Source of the DNA: Paenibacillus sp. DMB20
GTDB lineage: Bacteria; Bacillota; Bacilli; Paenibacillales; Paenibacillaceae
Length of the DNA: 64,000 nucleotides
Reading direction: 5' to 3'
Assembly: GCF_000987955.1 (NCBI RefSeq)
Contig: NZ_LAZU01000032.1
Location: forward strand, 209,694 to 273,693
The position numbers and the translations under genes are program-made. The notes below the pieces were generated by a model. That model was not told the origin of the DNA. It searched no databases and was given only the letters and a program-made list of their open reading frames with translations. Shown piece by piece: positions 29,481 to 39,732 of the stretch (within the stretch, counting starts at the first letter, position 1; every line of letters begins with the position of its first letter).

Positions 29481-30908
29481 TTATTTCTGTGACGGAATTT
29501 GAGTGACTTTCACCAGGTTGGTGGAACCGGATTTGCCGAGCGGCACTCCGGCCGTGATCACGACGAGGTCGCCTTCCTTCACGATGCCGGACTTTTGTCC
29601 GCCTTGCAGCGCGTATTCGAACATTTCGTCCGTGGAGGTAGCCTGTTCTCCTTTAACCGGAGTTACCCCCCAGGTCAGAGCCAAACGTCTCAATGTTCTG
29701 TCCTGCGTCGTAACGGCGATGATCGGCGCCTTCGGACGGTATTTGGATACCATGCGCGCCGTATGGCCGGACTCGGTAGAGGAAATGATCGCTTTTGCGT
29801 TCAGATCCAGCGCAGAGATCGTAACCGATTGGCTGATCGCTTCGGTAACGCTGGTTTCCTGGGCAATGCGCTGCTTCAGGAACAGATCGCGGTAATTCAG
29901 GGCGGATTCCGCTTTTTCCGCAATCCGGGACATCGTCAGCACGGATTCAACCGGATACTTGCCGGCTGCCGTTTCGCCGGACAGCATGATGGCGTCGGTG
30001 CCGTCGAAAATCGCGTTCGCCACGTCGCTTGCTTCGGCGCGGGTTGGACGCGGGTTGCGCTGCATGGAATCCAGCATTTGAGTAGCCGTAATAACCGGCT
30101 TGCCCGCGATGTTGCATTTTTCAATCATGCGCTTTTGCACGAGAGGTACTTCTTCGGCAGGAATTTCGACCCCCAGGTCGCCGCGGGCTACCATCAGGCC
30201 GTCGGAAACCTCAAGGATTTCATCCAGGTTGTCCACGCCTTGCTGGTTCTCGATTTTCGAGATGATTTGAATATGTTCAGCATTGTGTTTTTTCAGCAAT
30301 TCACGAATTTCCAGCACGTCGCTGGCTTTGCGAACGAAGGAAGCTGCGATAAAATCGATGCCCTGCTCGATTCCGAAAACGATATCGTTGGCGTCTTTTT
30401 CCGTAATGCCCGGAAGGGAAATGGCTACTCCCGGCACGTTTACGCCTTTCTTGCTCTTGATGGTTCCGCCGTTAACGACGCGGCATTTAATTTCGGTGCC
30501 CTGAACTTCCACAACCGTCAGACCGATCAAACCGTCATCGATCAAAATGGTGGATCCCGCTTGAACGTCGCTCGGCAATTCTTTGTAGGTCACGGAGATA
30601 CGGTTCTTGTCGCCAAGGATTTCCTCGGTCGTGAGCGTGACGAATTCATCCTGAACAAGCTCGATCGGCTCCACTTCCAATTTGCCGGTACGGATTTCCG
30701 GTCCTTTCGTATCCAAAAGGATCGCAACGGTTTTGTTCAATTCCTCGCACGCCTGGCGAATCGCTTTGATCCGGTTGCCGTGCTCTTCGAAATCACCGTG
30801 GGAGAAGTTCAGACGGGCCACGTTCATGCCGGCCATAATCAGCTTCTTGGTGTTTTCCAACGATTCACTGGAAGGACCGATAGTACATACAATTTTAGTT
30901 TTACGCAT
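29481..30908 (-). CDS. pyk: Pyruvate kinase
   Basis: Final glycolytic step, PEP + ADP to pyruvate + ATP. 475 aa, ending without the extra C-terminal PEP-utiliser-like domain present in the roughly 585-aa Bacillus and Geobacillus enzymes. Motifs: CTIGPSS at the N-terminus, [10 protein letters not shown], the active-site Lys in [10 protein letters not shown], and the signature [12 protein letters not shown] 30908 follows CGGAGGAAACCCAA. In Bacillus pfkA lies directly upstream; here accA does. Confidence 0.97.
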   Translation of the reverse strand: MRKTKIVCTIGPSSESLENTKKLIMAGMNVARLNFSHGDFEEHGNRIKAIRQACEELNKTVAILLDTKGPEIRTGKLEVEPIELVQDEFVTLTTEEILGDKNRISVTYKELPSDVQAGSTILIDDGLIGLTVVEVQGTEIKCRVVNGGTIKSKKGVNVPGVAISLPGITEKDANDIVFGIEQGIDFIAASFVRKASDVLEIRELLKKHNAEHIQIISKIENQQGVDNLDEILEVSDGLMVARGDLGVEIPAEEVPLVQKRMIEKCNIAGKPVITATQMLDSMQRNPRPTRAEASDVANAIFDGTDAIMLSGETAAGKYPVESVLTMSRIAEKAESALNYRDLFLKQRIAQETSVTEAISQSVTISALDLNAKAIISSTESGHTARMVSKYRPKAPIIAVTTQDRTLRRLALTWGVTPVKGEQATSTDEMFEYALQGGQKSGIVKEGDLVVITAGVPLGKSGSTNLVKVTQIPSQK

Positions 30909-31012
30909 TTGGGTTTCCTCCGTTTTTCAAGGGTCTCTATATCTGTTTTTCCAACAACTAAATTTACTACAAAACTTCTCATTTGTATAGGAACTTTGTC
31001 ACATAAAAGCAT

Positions 31013-31996
31013 TTAAGCGAGCGGTTCGGCCTGTTCCGCCGGCGCAAAATCAAAGCTGCCGATCTTGCGGAATTTCCGGTAACGGTCCTCTTTCAGCTCA
31101 CAGGCATCCATGACCGAAAGTTCTTTCAGATGACGAACAAGGGCTTCCTTGATTGCTTCGGCGGTCTCTTCGTACCCCCGGTGGGCTCCGCCTTGCGGCT
31201 CCGGAATAATCTCCTCGATCACTTCCATCTCCAGCAGATCCTGAGCGGTTATTTTCATCGCTTCCGCAGCCTGTTCGGCCTTGGACGCATCCTTCCACAG
31301 GATGGAGGCCGCCCCGTTCGGTGAAATAACGGAATAAATCGCATGCTCCAGCATCAGCACACGGTTCCCTACGGCCATCGCAAGAGCACCGCCGCTGCCT
31401 CCTTCGCCGATGACCACACAAACTACGGGCACGCCGAGCGCGGACATCTCCCGCAGGTTGCGGGCGATCGCCTCGGATTGGCCTCTCTCTTCAGCTGTAT
31501 TACCCGGATAAGCGCCTTTTGTATCAACAAACGTAATGATCGGGCGCTTGAATTTCTCTGCCTGCTGCATAAGCCGCAGAGCTTTGCGGAAGCCTTCGGG
31601 ATGCGCGCTGCCAAAGAAGCGGGCAATATTATCCTTCGTATCCTTGCCCCGCTGCTGGCCGACTACCGTAACCGGTACCCCGTTCAGCTTCGCCAATCCG
31701 CCGACGACCGCGAGATCATCCCCATAGAGCCGGTCGCCGTGGAGCTCGATAAAATCGGTGAACACCAGCTGAATTAAATCGAGCGAGGTGGGACGCTGCT
31801 GGTGGCGGGCAAGGTGCATCTTCTGAGCCGGGGAAATCGAGGAATAGATTTCTTGTTCCAATCGGCTATAGCGTTCTTCCAAACGGGCGATTTCATCCGT
31901 GAAATCGATCCCTTTTTCCTGCCCGAATTGCTTCAGTTCATCGATTTTCTTGCGCATTTCGGCAAGAGGCATTTCAAATGGCAATTCGCCTGGCAT
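31013..31996 (-). CDS. accA: Acetyl-CoA carboxylase carboxyltransferase subunit alpha
   Basis: Transfers the carboxyl group from biotin to acetyl-CoA to make malonyl-CoA for fatty acid synthesis, as an AccA2-AccD2 complex. 327 aa. A crotonase-like fold with RDKGTKD-type region [28 protein letters not shown] and [11 protein letters not shown]. Its ATG overlaps the accD stop by one base (TAATG), ensuring equal synthesis. Confidence 0.97.
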   Translation of the reverse strand: MPGELPFEMPLAEMRKKIDELKQFGQEKGIDFTDEIARLEERYSRLEQEIYSSISPAQKMHLARHQQRPTSLDLIQLVFTDFIELHGDRLYGDDLAVVGGLAKLNGVPVTVVGQQRGKDTKDNIARFFGSAHPEGFRKALRLMQQAEKFKRPIITFVDTKGAYPGNTAEERGQSEAIARNLREMSALGVPVVCVVIGEGGSGGALAMAVGNRVLMLEHAIYSVISPNGAASILWKDASKAEQAAEAMKITAQDLLEMEVIEEIIPEPQGGAHRGYEETAEAIKEALVRHLKELSVMDACELKEDRYRKFRKIGSFDFAPAEQAEPLA

Positions 31997-32890
31997 TAAA
32001 ATCCCCCTCTCACGGCGTGCATTTCGATCAGCTTGCCGAGCATTTCCCGCAAATCCTTCCGGTGAACGACCAGATCCAGCTGGCCGTGCGCCAGATTGAA
32101 TTCGGCGGTCTGGAAATCGTCCGGAAGCTTCTGCCGGATGGTCTGCTCGATCACGATCCGTCCCGCAAACCCGAATACCGCCCCGGGTTCCGCAATATTA
32201 ATGTCTCCCAGCGTGGCAAAACTCGCGGAAACGCCGCCCGTAGTAGGATCCGTAATGACCGAAATGTAAAGTCCGCCCTTCTCGTTGAACCTGGCAAGCG
32301 CGGCGCTGGTCTTGGCCATCTGCATCAGGCTGAGGATGCTTTCCTGCATCCGTGCCCCGCCCGAGGTCGAGAATATAATCAGGGGGAGTCCATGTTCCGT
32401 TGCATGCTCAATAGCGCGCGTGATTTTCTCACCCACGACCGATCCCATGCTGCCTGTAAAAAAATCAAAGCTCATTACGGCCACCACGACAGGTTGTCCG
32501 TCAATAAAGCCCTTTCCCGTAATGACGGCATCGCGAAGCCCCGACTTCATCTTCTGCTGCTCCAGCTTGACGGCATAACCCGGGAACTGCAGCGGATCCA
32601 CCGAAACCATGTCGGCATCGAATTCCTCAAAGCCTGTCTCATCCAGCGTAATGCCGATGCGCTCCAATGCGTTCAAACGCATATGGTGGCCGCACTCCTG
32701 GCAAACCTTCAGATTTTTCTCCAGCTCTTTGCTGTACTGAATGGTTCCGCATTTGCTGCACTTATTCATCAGCCCCTCCGGAATTTCGCGTTTCGGACGT
32801 TCGCCTTCTTCAGGCTGTCCCGCCCGTTCCAATCGTTCCGAAGGAATGGTTGCATATTTTCTTTTTTTTCTGAAACAGATCTTTAAACAC
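31996..32890 (-). CDS. accD: Acetyl-CoA carboxylase carboxyltransferase subunit beta (frameshift)
   Basis: Partner of AccA, 297 aa. The four-cysteine zinc ribbon (CSKC and CQEC, about residues 43-65) is followed by the crotonase-like carboxyltransferase domain with [11 protein letters not shown] and [12 protein letters not shown]. An extra base in the T8 run 32862-32869 puts the first dozen codons out of frame. With it removed, the start is GTG 32890 (VFKDLFQKK) behind GGAGAGGTGTAGTT, the usual AccD beginning. Essential gene, so the indel is very probably an error. Confidence 0.96.
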
Positions 32891-32973
32891 AACTACACCT
32901 CTCCAGCCGTAAATTTGAATGGCCGCAAACTTAGCAATTCCCGTAACCTATGCTTTGCTATGTATCCCTGTAG

Positions 32974-33162
32974 CTAGGGGTGCAAAATAGAATTCAATAC
33001 TTCCTGTACTTCTTCAAGCTCTCCGGAGGGAACCAGGATTTCAAATTGTTGTTTTGAAAGATTCACAGGACGGCTTTGAACCAAAAAACCCTCTTCCGTA
33101 AGCCTGGTTTTGATCATTTCCGCCACCTTGGCGGTAGGCGCGATATAGATTACCGTCCACAT
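32974..33162 (-). CDS. Small DUF2007-like protein
   Basis: About 62 aa (65 if the TTG at 33171 is used). It starts MWTVIYIAPTAKVAEMIKTR and continues with a beta-alpha-beta pattern resembling the DUF2007 'putative signal transducing protein' fold (LTEEGFLVQSRPV...FEILVPSGE). It sits 83 bp upstream of accD on the same strand. No function is established; the domain call rests on pattern only. Confidence 0.7.
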   Translation of the reverse strand: MWTVIYIAPTAKVAEMIKTRLTEEGFLVQSRPVNLSKQQFEILVPSGELEEVQEVLNSILHP

Positions 33163-33329
33163 GCCTTTCAAATCCCCCTAATCTCGTGCCATAGGCATAT
33201 CCTGAGCCGATATAATGGATAATGATAACACACTTCACTTTTTACCTCAACAAAAGAGGAGGGGGACGAGAAATCGCATATTCCTTTAGCCACGGCATGA
33301 AAAGCGGTCTTGTCCCGCCCCGAATCCCG

Positions 33330-33824
33330 TCAATCCGTACCGGTGGTGTAGCGGGCCGCCTCCGGATTGTTGTGGGCGATTCGCGAGGAAGCGGCCGCGG
33401 CGATGCCAGCCACCAGATCATCGAGGAACACGTGAATGCCATCCTTCTTCTCATTCAGGGTTTCGATAACGCCAATCTTCTCTTTATCCAAATATCCGAA
33501 GCTCGTCAGCCCGATCATGCCGTAAATGCTCGTCACGCCCAAAGCCATCGTCTCGTCCACGCCGTATAGCGGCTCATCGTTTTCCAGAATGGATTGCAGC
33601 GGCTCCGGCAGCAGCTTGCGCTCGGCCAGCTCGTCTAATGCGATCCCCGTAAAAAGAGTGTACTGCACCTCCCGCTTTCCAAGGACGGCACGAACGCTAT
33701 CCTCGCACTGCCGCTGCGTTAAAGCCGGATGATATTTATGCTGAAGCTGGAAAACGATATCCGCGATGGCGGATACGCTGACACCCCTTGCACCCAGCAT
33801 CTCCTCAGCCAATTTAATAGACAT
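33330..33824 (-). CDS. pgpA: Phosphatidylglycerophosphatase A family protein (YutG-like)
   Basis: 164 aa from ATG 33824 (MSIKLAEEMLGARGV), chosen for the GGGAGGGATTTGTC ribosome site; the open frame runs 19 codons further up. The family signature GVTSIYGMIGLTSFGYLDKEKIGVI and the acidic FLDDLVAGIAAA place it with PgpA/YutG, which dephosphorylates phosphatidylglycerophosphate or acts as a related soluble paralog. It lies between dnaE and accD on the same strand. Activity is inferred from family only. Confidence 0.85.
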   Translation of the reverse strand: MSIKLAEEMLGARGVSVSAIADIVFQLQHKYHPALTQRQCEDSVRAVLGKREVQYTLFTGIALDELAERKLLPEPLQSILENDEPLYGVDETMALGVTSIYGMIGLTSFGYLDKEKIGVIETLNEKKDGIHVFLDDLVAGIAAAASSRIAHNNPEAARYTTGTD

Positions 33825-34084
33825 GACAAATCCCTCCCGCGCCATTGCCGAAACCCGCCGCCAGCGCCTTCCTAACGGCAAAGCGCTACGGCTTATCTCG
33901 GACCATTGTTGTCCCGTGGTGTCCTAAGTGTATGCGGGAGGGATATGAAACGTTCATGAAATTTATTAAAGGCGATGAACCGCAGTGTCATGCGCGGGTT
34001 CCATGCCTGGTTTCTAACGCCGGAAAAGATAATATCCCTAAAAAGATTTCGGGATGATGACGCGTTTTCAGAACGATCTCACAG

Positions 34085-37000
34085 TTACCTCAGCTTAACC
34101 GTATCTTTACCCAGCATATCCTCCATCGTGGAAATCAATACAGGTGACGGATTGATCCGGTAAGCATCACTCAATGCAAGTACTTTCTGGCTTCGTTCAT
34201 AGAACAGCACCGTCGCCACCGAACCCGGATGTTCCTGCAAAAGCTGCTGAAGCCGCGCCAAGAGTTGCGGATCCTCGGACTCGGCCGAAATTTTAACGAA
34301 CACCCGCTGTTCACGCTCGGAAGTGCCGGCAGGATCAAGGACCGGGTTCAGGCCGGTTCGGCGGCCCCCCGTTACCGGAACGTTCCCGAGCAGGGGGACT
34401 GTCGGCGGATGGCGTCACGGCATCTGACGCCCGGGCGGCCGCGGAGGAAACTCGGGGAGCCTGGTGCTCCGATGCCTTGGCCTGTGCCGGTGCCGCAGCC
34501 TTCTTCCCCTTGTCCGGCCGGAAGGGCTCCCGCTGCCCCGGCGCTGCCCCGCGGGCTTTCCCCCGGCGGACCAACTGCAGCAGGCGTTCTTCTTCCAGCG
34601 GCGCAAGCTCCTCGGCCAACAGCTTGAATCCCTCATCCTGCTGCTGAACCTTGGCCCGGAGCGCAAGCAAAGCGCCTTTCTCCACAAGATGCGCGCTGCG
34701 TTTCCAAACCTCCGGAAACAGGACCACTTCGCATCGCTCGATCTGATCCTCCCATTCCATGAACGCCATCGCTTTCCCCTGCTTGGTCGTGATCGTCTTG
34801 ATCGACACGACCATGCCCGGAACCGTAACGACCGTATCGTCCGGGGTCTCATTCAGATCCATGAGACGGTCCGTTCCGGCTTTTTGCAGCAGTTCGTCGT
34901 AGTCGTCCAACGGATGGCCGGACAAATACATGCCGAGCAGTTCGCGTTCCAGTTCAAGCTGCTGGCTGCCGGAGTAAGGGGGAATATCCGGATACTCGAT
35001 GTCCCAATTTGTCGTTTCGACAAAATCGAACAGCTGAATCTGCAGATCCTCGCGCTCTTTCCTCCATTTCAGAGCCGCTTCGACGGTTTCATCCAGCATG
35101 GCGACCAGCTGTGACCGGTGCCCCGGAAGCGAATCGAAGGCTCCCGCCTGGATCAGCGATTCGATGACCCGCTTGTTGCACACGCGCAGGTCTACCCGGC
35201 GGCAAAAATCGAGCAGGCTCTCAAACGGCTTGTCCTTGCGGATTTGGGCGATATTTTCCACCGCCTGCGTCCCGACGTTTTTTAATCGCCGCGAGCCCGA
35301 AGCGGATTTTGCCGGTCCGGGGAGCGGGGCCGCCGGTTTCGCCGGCCTGCCCGTTTGCCGGACTTCCGGTGACGGGCGTAAACAACGATCCGCTCTCATT
35401 GACGTCCGGCGGCAGCACATCGATATTCATCCTCCGCGACTCCAGCACGTACTCCGCCACCTTGCGGTGGCTGCCCATCACGGCCGTGAGCATGGAAGCC
35501 ATGAATTGGACCGGATAATGCGCCTTCAAATAAGCGGTCTGGAAAGCCAAAACGCCGTAAGCCGCGGCATGCGCCCTCGGGAAGCCGTAATCGGCGAAGC
35601 GGACGATCATGTCGTACACCCGGTTGGCTTCCTCTTCGGTATACCCCTGCTTCAGACTGCCGGTCACGAAATGGTCCCTCTCCCGGTCCAGAACCTCCCG
35701 CTTCTTCTTCGAAACGGCCCGCCGGAGCAGGTCCGCTTCCCCCAGCGAGAAGCCCGCCATAAGCGAGGCGATCTGCATGATCTGCTCCTGGTACACGATG
35801 ATGCCGTACGTATCCCCGAGAATCGGAATCAGGTCCGGATGCGGATATTCAGGCTGGATAAGCCCGTGTTTGGCCTGAATGTATTTCGGGATGAACTCCA
35901 TCGGTCCCGGCCGGTACAGCGCGTTAACCGATACGATATCCTCGAACCCGGACGGCTTGAGGTCTTTCAGCACGCGGCGCATTCCCGCCGATTCCAGCTG
36001 AAAGACGCCTGTCGTCTCGCCTCGGCCGAGCATCGAATACGTCTCGGGGTCGTCGTCCGGCACCTTCAGGAAATCCGGCGCCTCTCCCTCGCTCTCGGCA
36101 ATCCAGCGCATGGTCCGTTCAATGATGGACAGGGTCCGAAGGCCGAGAAAATCCATTTTGAGCAGGCCGATGCTCTCCAGGTTCTCCATGGAGTACTGCG
36201 TAAGGGCCGTTTTCTCGCTTCCTTCCTGCAGGGGAACGGCATCCGTCAGCGGATCGCGGGAAATGACGACCCCGGCGGCGTGGGTCGAAGCGTGGCGGGG
36301 CATGCCCTCCACCTTCATGGCCATGTCCAGCAGCTCCCGTACCTTGGGCTTCGTATCGTACTGCTCCTTGAGACCGGGGCTCTCCTTCATGGCGCGCGTT
36401 ATGCTGATGCCCAGGTGATTGGGGATCAGCTTCGCAGCCCGGTCGACCTCGCCGAACGGTACATTCAGCGCGCGTCCCACGTCCCTCACCGCCGCTCTTG
36501 CAGCCATCGTTCCGAACGTGATGATTTGGGCCACATGCTCGCGGCCGTATTTATTCACGACATAATCGATGACTTCATCGCGCCGTTCGTCGCTGAAATC
36601 GATATCGATATCCGGCATCGTCACGCGCTCCGGATTCAGGAAACGTTCAAAGAGCAGGTTGTATTTCATCGGGTCGACGTTCGTGATGCGCAGCGTGTAC
36701 GCCACGAGACTGCCGGCGGAAGAGCCCCGCCCCGGACCGACGGCAATGCCTTGACGGTGGGCGTAGGCGATAAAGTCCCATACGATCAGGAAGTAATCGC
36801 TGAAGCCCATGCTTTCGATGACCTTCAGCTCGTAATTCAGCCGGCGGTCCAACTCGCCGCGCTTGTCGGGGTCGGTCCAGCGCTCGCTTTCCTCATAACG
36901 CTCCCGCAGACCGGCCAAACACAGATCGCGCAGATAGGACGGCGCATCCATGCCTTCCGGCAGCGGCCGGTATTCCGGCAGAATCGAACGGCCGAATTCC

Positions 37001-37824
37001 AACTCCAGGCTGCACTTCTCCGCGATGTCCGCCGTATTTCGAAGCGCCTCGGGAAGATGGGGGAATAGCCGCCCCATCTCTTCTTCGCTTTTCAGATACA
37101 GCTGGCTGGTCGGGATTTTAAGCCGATCCTCGTCGTCAACGGTCTTGCCGGTGCCGATGCATATCAGCACATCCTGAACCTCCGCATCCGCGGGAGTCAG
37201 GTAGTGGACATCGTTCGTGACGACTAGCGGAATCCCGGTTTCCCGGCTTAGCTCGATCAGCTGCGGATTCACCCGTTTCTGCTCCGGCAGGCCGTGATCC
37301 TGGAGCTCCAGATAATAATCGCTGCCGAATATTTCTTTATACCGGAGGGCGGCTGCTTTGGCCTCGGCAGGCCTTCCGTGCAGCAGATGCTGGGGGACTT
37401 CGCCGCCCAGGCAGGCGCTGAGGCATACAATCCCCTCGTGAAGCGCCGCCAGCGCCTCCATGTCGATTCTCGGTTTATAATGATAGCCTTCCAAATGGCC
37501 GATCGAGCAGAGCTTCATCAGGTTGCGGTAGCCCGTTTCATTCTTCGCCAGCAAAATCAGATGGTAGATCGGCTGGTCCTTGCGGCTGCCCCGTTCCTTG
37601 CGGGAGCCGGAAGTCATATAAGCCTCGCAGCCGATGATCGGCTTGATGCCGTGCTCGCGGCACATTTTATAAAATGGAACGGCCCCGTACATGACCCCGT
37701 GATCGGTCAGCGCCAGTGATTTCATTCCGAGCGCTGCCGCTTCCCGCACAAGATCCTCGATACGTGCCGCTCCGTCAAGAAGACTGTATTCGCTATGAAC
37801 ATGCAAATGCACGAAAGAGCTCAT
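34085..37824 (-). CDS. dnaE: DNA polymerase III subunit alpha, DnaE type (two frameshifts)
   Basis: Replicative polymerase, 1245 aa after removing one base from the T6 run 35278-35283 and one from the C6 run 34365-34370. Domains: PHP domain starting FVHLHVHSEYSLLDG; polymerase core with the catalytic acids in MPDIDIDFSDERR (about residue 400); helix-hairpin-helix region near GLAAIKNVGTQAVENI; OB fold near VTVPGMVVSIKTI; and a short conserved tail (VFVKISAES to the end). Two Pro/Gly/Ala-rich low-complexity inserts are unusual, at about residues 835-855 and 1085-1160. ATG 37824 follows GAAAGGAAGGCG. In B. subtilis DnaE extends primers before PolC takes over. Confidence 0.95.
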
Positions 37825-37878
37825 GGTTCGCCTTCCTTTCGCCGCTAAATAATAGTGCTGTCTCTTAATAATATTTTA

Positions 37879-37908
37879 TCATAATGTGGCGCTGACCGCC
37901 CATACAAT
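37879..37908 (+). promoter_or_regulatory. Sigma-E-like promoter of ytrH-ytrI
   Basis: TCATAAT (37879-37885), 15 bp, then CATACAAT (37901-37908). The -10 matches the sigma-E consensus CATACAnT exactly and the -35 differs from kmATATT at one base. ytrH and ytrI belong to the sigma-E regulon in B. subtilis. Confidence 0.6.
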
Positions 37909-37968
37909 GAATCATGAAGCATTTGGACAGGCGGTTTATTCCCGCCGCCCGGCAGAAAGGGGTCGAGA

Positions 37969-38302
37969 ATGAAGATGAACGTGTTTTTATCCAAAGCGAT
38001 TCTGGACTTTTTCATAGCCTTCGGCATCGTGCTTGGCGGAGCGATGATCGGCGGCGTCGGCGCGGTTCTTTCCATGCAGCCCCCCACGCAGACGATGCTG
38101 GACGTTGCCGACCGCATAAAAAATATGGGCGCTGGCCGCGGCCGTCGGCGGCACCATCGATCCGATGCGCGTGATCGAAAGCAATATGCTCGGAGGCAAC
38201 CTGTCCCCCGCCATCAAGCAGATTTTGTATCTTGTTTTTGCTTTTTTGGGAGCGCACATGGGCAGCGAGCTGGTTAAATGGGTCTGCTCCGAAAGGAGCT
38301 GA
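37969..38302 (+). CDS. ytrH: Sporulation protein YtrH (frameshift)
   Basis: 110-aa mother-cell membrane protein needed for efficient sporulation. There are two membrane segments (about residues 10-35 and 85-105). The frame is broken by one extra base in the A6 run 38118-38123. The restored reading IKIWALAAAVGGTIDPMRVIE and the end LGAHMGSELVKWV are typical of YtrH. The start follows AAAGGGGTCGAGA. ytrI begins 4 bp after it, so the pair is one operon. Confidence 0.88.
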
Positions 38303-38305
38303 TCC

Positions 38306-38806
38306 ATGAGAGTCCCTCCGCTTCGCCGGTACCGCCCCTTTTACCAGGCAGCCTCCATTCTCGTCCTCGGCATGGTCATCGGGAGCGTCGTGTACAACTC
38401 TTTATACCACGCCAGCTACAACAAGCTTTGGATGAACAACCGCGATATGCAGCTCCAGATCGAGCAGTATAAGGAAGACATTTCAACCCTGAAAAAATAC
38501 AGCAAACAACCGACCGTCATCCGCGAAATCAAAATTCGCACCGAGCAGAAAAACGAGACCCTCGACAGCCTGACCGTCAAGGAAATCCTTCAAATGCTCG
38601 CCAAGGATTTGGCCGCTTTGCGCGGGCGGAGCGTGTTTGACATCGACACGGACAGCAAGCTGACCCGCTCTCTGCTGGACGATAAAATCTATGCGGTCAG
38701 GGAGAAAAGTTACAGCGTCAAAATTCGGACGATGCTCGTCATGGAAGGCGTTCTCCAGATCTGGGTCGAGATCGGCGCCAAGATTCAAACGGGAACCGAT
38801 TCGTGA
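38306..38806 (+). CDS. ytrI: Sporulation membrane protein YtrI
   Basis: 166 aa, one membrane segment (about residues 13-31), then a coiled-coil stretch (about 42-75) and an extracytoplasmic domain. It starts behind GAAAGGAGCTGATCC, 4 bp after ytrH. In B. subtilis YtrH and YtrI are sigma-E-dependent and required for spore formation; the mechanism is unknown. Confidence 0.88.
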   Translation: MRVPPLRRYRPFYQAASILVLGMVIGSVVYNSLYHASYNKLWMNNRDMQLQIEQYKEDISTLKKYSKQPTVIREIKIRTEQKNETLDSLTVKEILQMLAKDLAALRGRSVFDIDTDSKLTRSLLDDKIYAVREKSYSVKIRTMLVMEGVLQIWVEIGAKIQTGTDS

Positions 38807-38852
38807 TACAATACGGTTACTATGTCTTTCTTGAAGGAGTGCCGTCCATCAC

Positions 38853-39158
38853 ATGCTTTCCGTTATCCGATATGCCCTGTTTATACTTCTTGCCATCTCC
38901 TGCATCGCTGCCGCTTGGAATAGCGTTAACTCGCGCCGGAAGTCCGATCCCCACGACCGAGGGATGCTTCAGGCATCCATGAACATTTGGATGGGCGTCA
39001 TGCTTGTCGCCCTTTCGGTCATCGCCATGCTGATGTTCAGCGGCTCCACGCCGGCGGTCATCGTCGAAGCCGTGTTTATGGTGCTGGGGGCGTTCAATAT
39101 TTTTGCGGGTCTTCGCAGCAGATCCTACTACAGCCGCCAAAAATCCGCTAGGAATTGA
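38853..39158 (+). CDS. ytpI: YtpI family membrane protein
   Basis: 101 aa, three hydrophobic segments (about residues 5-24, 43-63 and 67-88), Arg-rich loop and tail. It is 46 bp after ytrI, matching the ytrI-ytrH...ytpI neighbourhood of B. subtilis, where ytqI (nrnA) lies in between; no nrnA is present here. The ribosome site GAAGGAG is 13 nt from the ATG, rather far. Function unknown. Confidence 0.8.
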   Translation: MLSVIRYALFILLAISCIAAAWNSVNSRRKSDPHDRGMLQASMNIWMGVMLVALSVIAMLMFSGSTPAVIVEAVFMVLGAFNIFAGLRSRSYYSRQKSARN

Positions 39159-39167
39159 GCGCACAAC

Positions 39168-39220
39168 AGAAGGGTTGATCCTTTCGCGTCTTTTAATCGA
39201 CGGAGGAACAACCCTTCTTT
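39168..39220. terminator. Probable terminator between convergent ytpI and the EPS operon
   Basis: AGAAGGGTTG pairs with CAACCCTTCT across a long partly paired loop; T-rich after the plus-strand arm. Confidence 0.5.
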
Positions 39221-39266
39221 GCTGGCGCTTTCGAACAGCTTCCATCTTTTAAGCCCGGGCGGCTGT

Positions 39267-39718
39267 TTATATATCGCCCCCGGCTCCTGAGGTGCCCGCA
39301 GCTCCCGCTTCGCTCTTGGCCTCAGCCTCCTGACGGAACACCCACCGCTTGCTTCCGGCAAAGTTAAGCAAAACCCCAAAGACCGTAGCGGTCCCCTTGC
39401 TTAGCCATAGCGAGATTCCAAGCAGCTCATGCATGAACTGCATGCAAGCGGACGTGAGTCCAAGGGTGAGCACATAAGCAAAAGAAAGCGAAGCAGTCCT
39501 TTGGCAAACGGCCCCCGCTGCTTAAACGTCCACTTTCGGTTCATGAGGAAGCTGTTCAGCACCCCGCAGCCGTATCCGGCGATTTGGGCCGCAAGCCAAG
39601 GCAGCTGCCACCAGGTCAACAGCGAAAACACAGCGACGTCTATACCGGTATTCAGCACTCCTACAAGACCAAAGACAATAAAGGAGCGAAAGGACTCGCG
39701 TTTTGCATAAGACTTCAT
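39267..39718 (-). CDS. GtrA-like polyprenyl-glycan flippase (frameshift)
   Basis: About 150 aa with four membrane segments. It opens RSFIVFGLVGVLNTGIDVAVF and has NSFLMNRKWTF and GVLLNFAGSKRWVF, the two N-S/F..N..W.F motifs of the GtrA/TagV family. One base is missing in the AAA at 39485-39487; restoring it joins the halves as LLRFSFAYVLTLGL. GtrA proteins are thought to flip undecaprenyl-phosphate-linked sugars to the outer face of the membrane. It is the last gene of the exopolysaccharide operon, 14 bp after the GGDEF gene, and complements the GtrB-like first gene. Confidence 0.85.
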
Positions 39719-39732
39719 AGGAACCTCACCTG

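Noticed and set aside
29499-31016. 505-codon open frame opposite pyk
   Set aside because: Antisense shadow; its composition (Phe/His/Asn/Arg-rich) is typical of a reversed coding strand.
33845-34057. Possible 70-aa plus-strand protein between pgpA and dnaE
   Set aside because: No ribosome site, no convincing composition, and the region upstream of pgpA is expected to be non-coding.
35098-37068. 656-codon open frame on the plus strand within dnaE
   Set aside because: Antisense shadow of dnaE caused by high GC at third positions; no recognisable protein.
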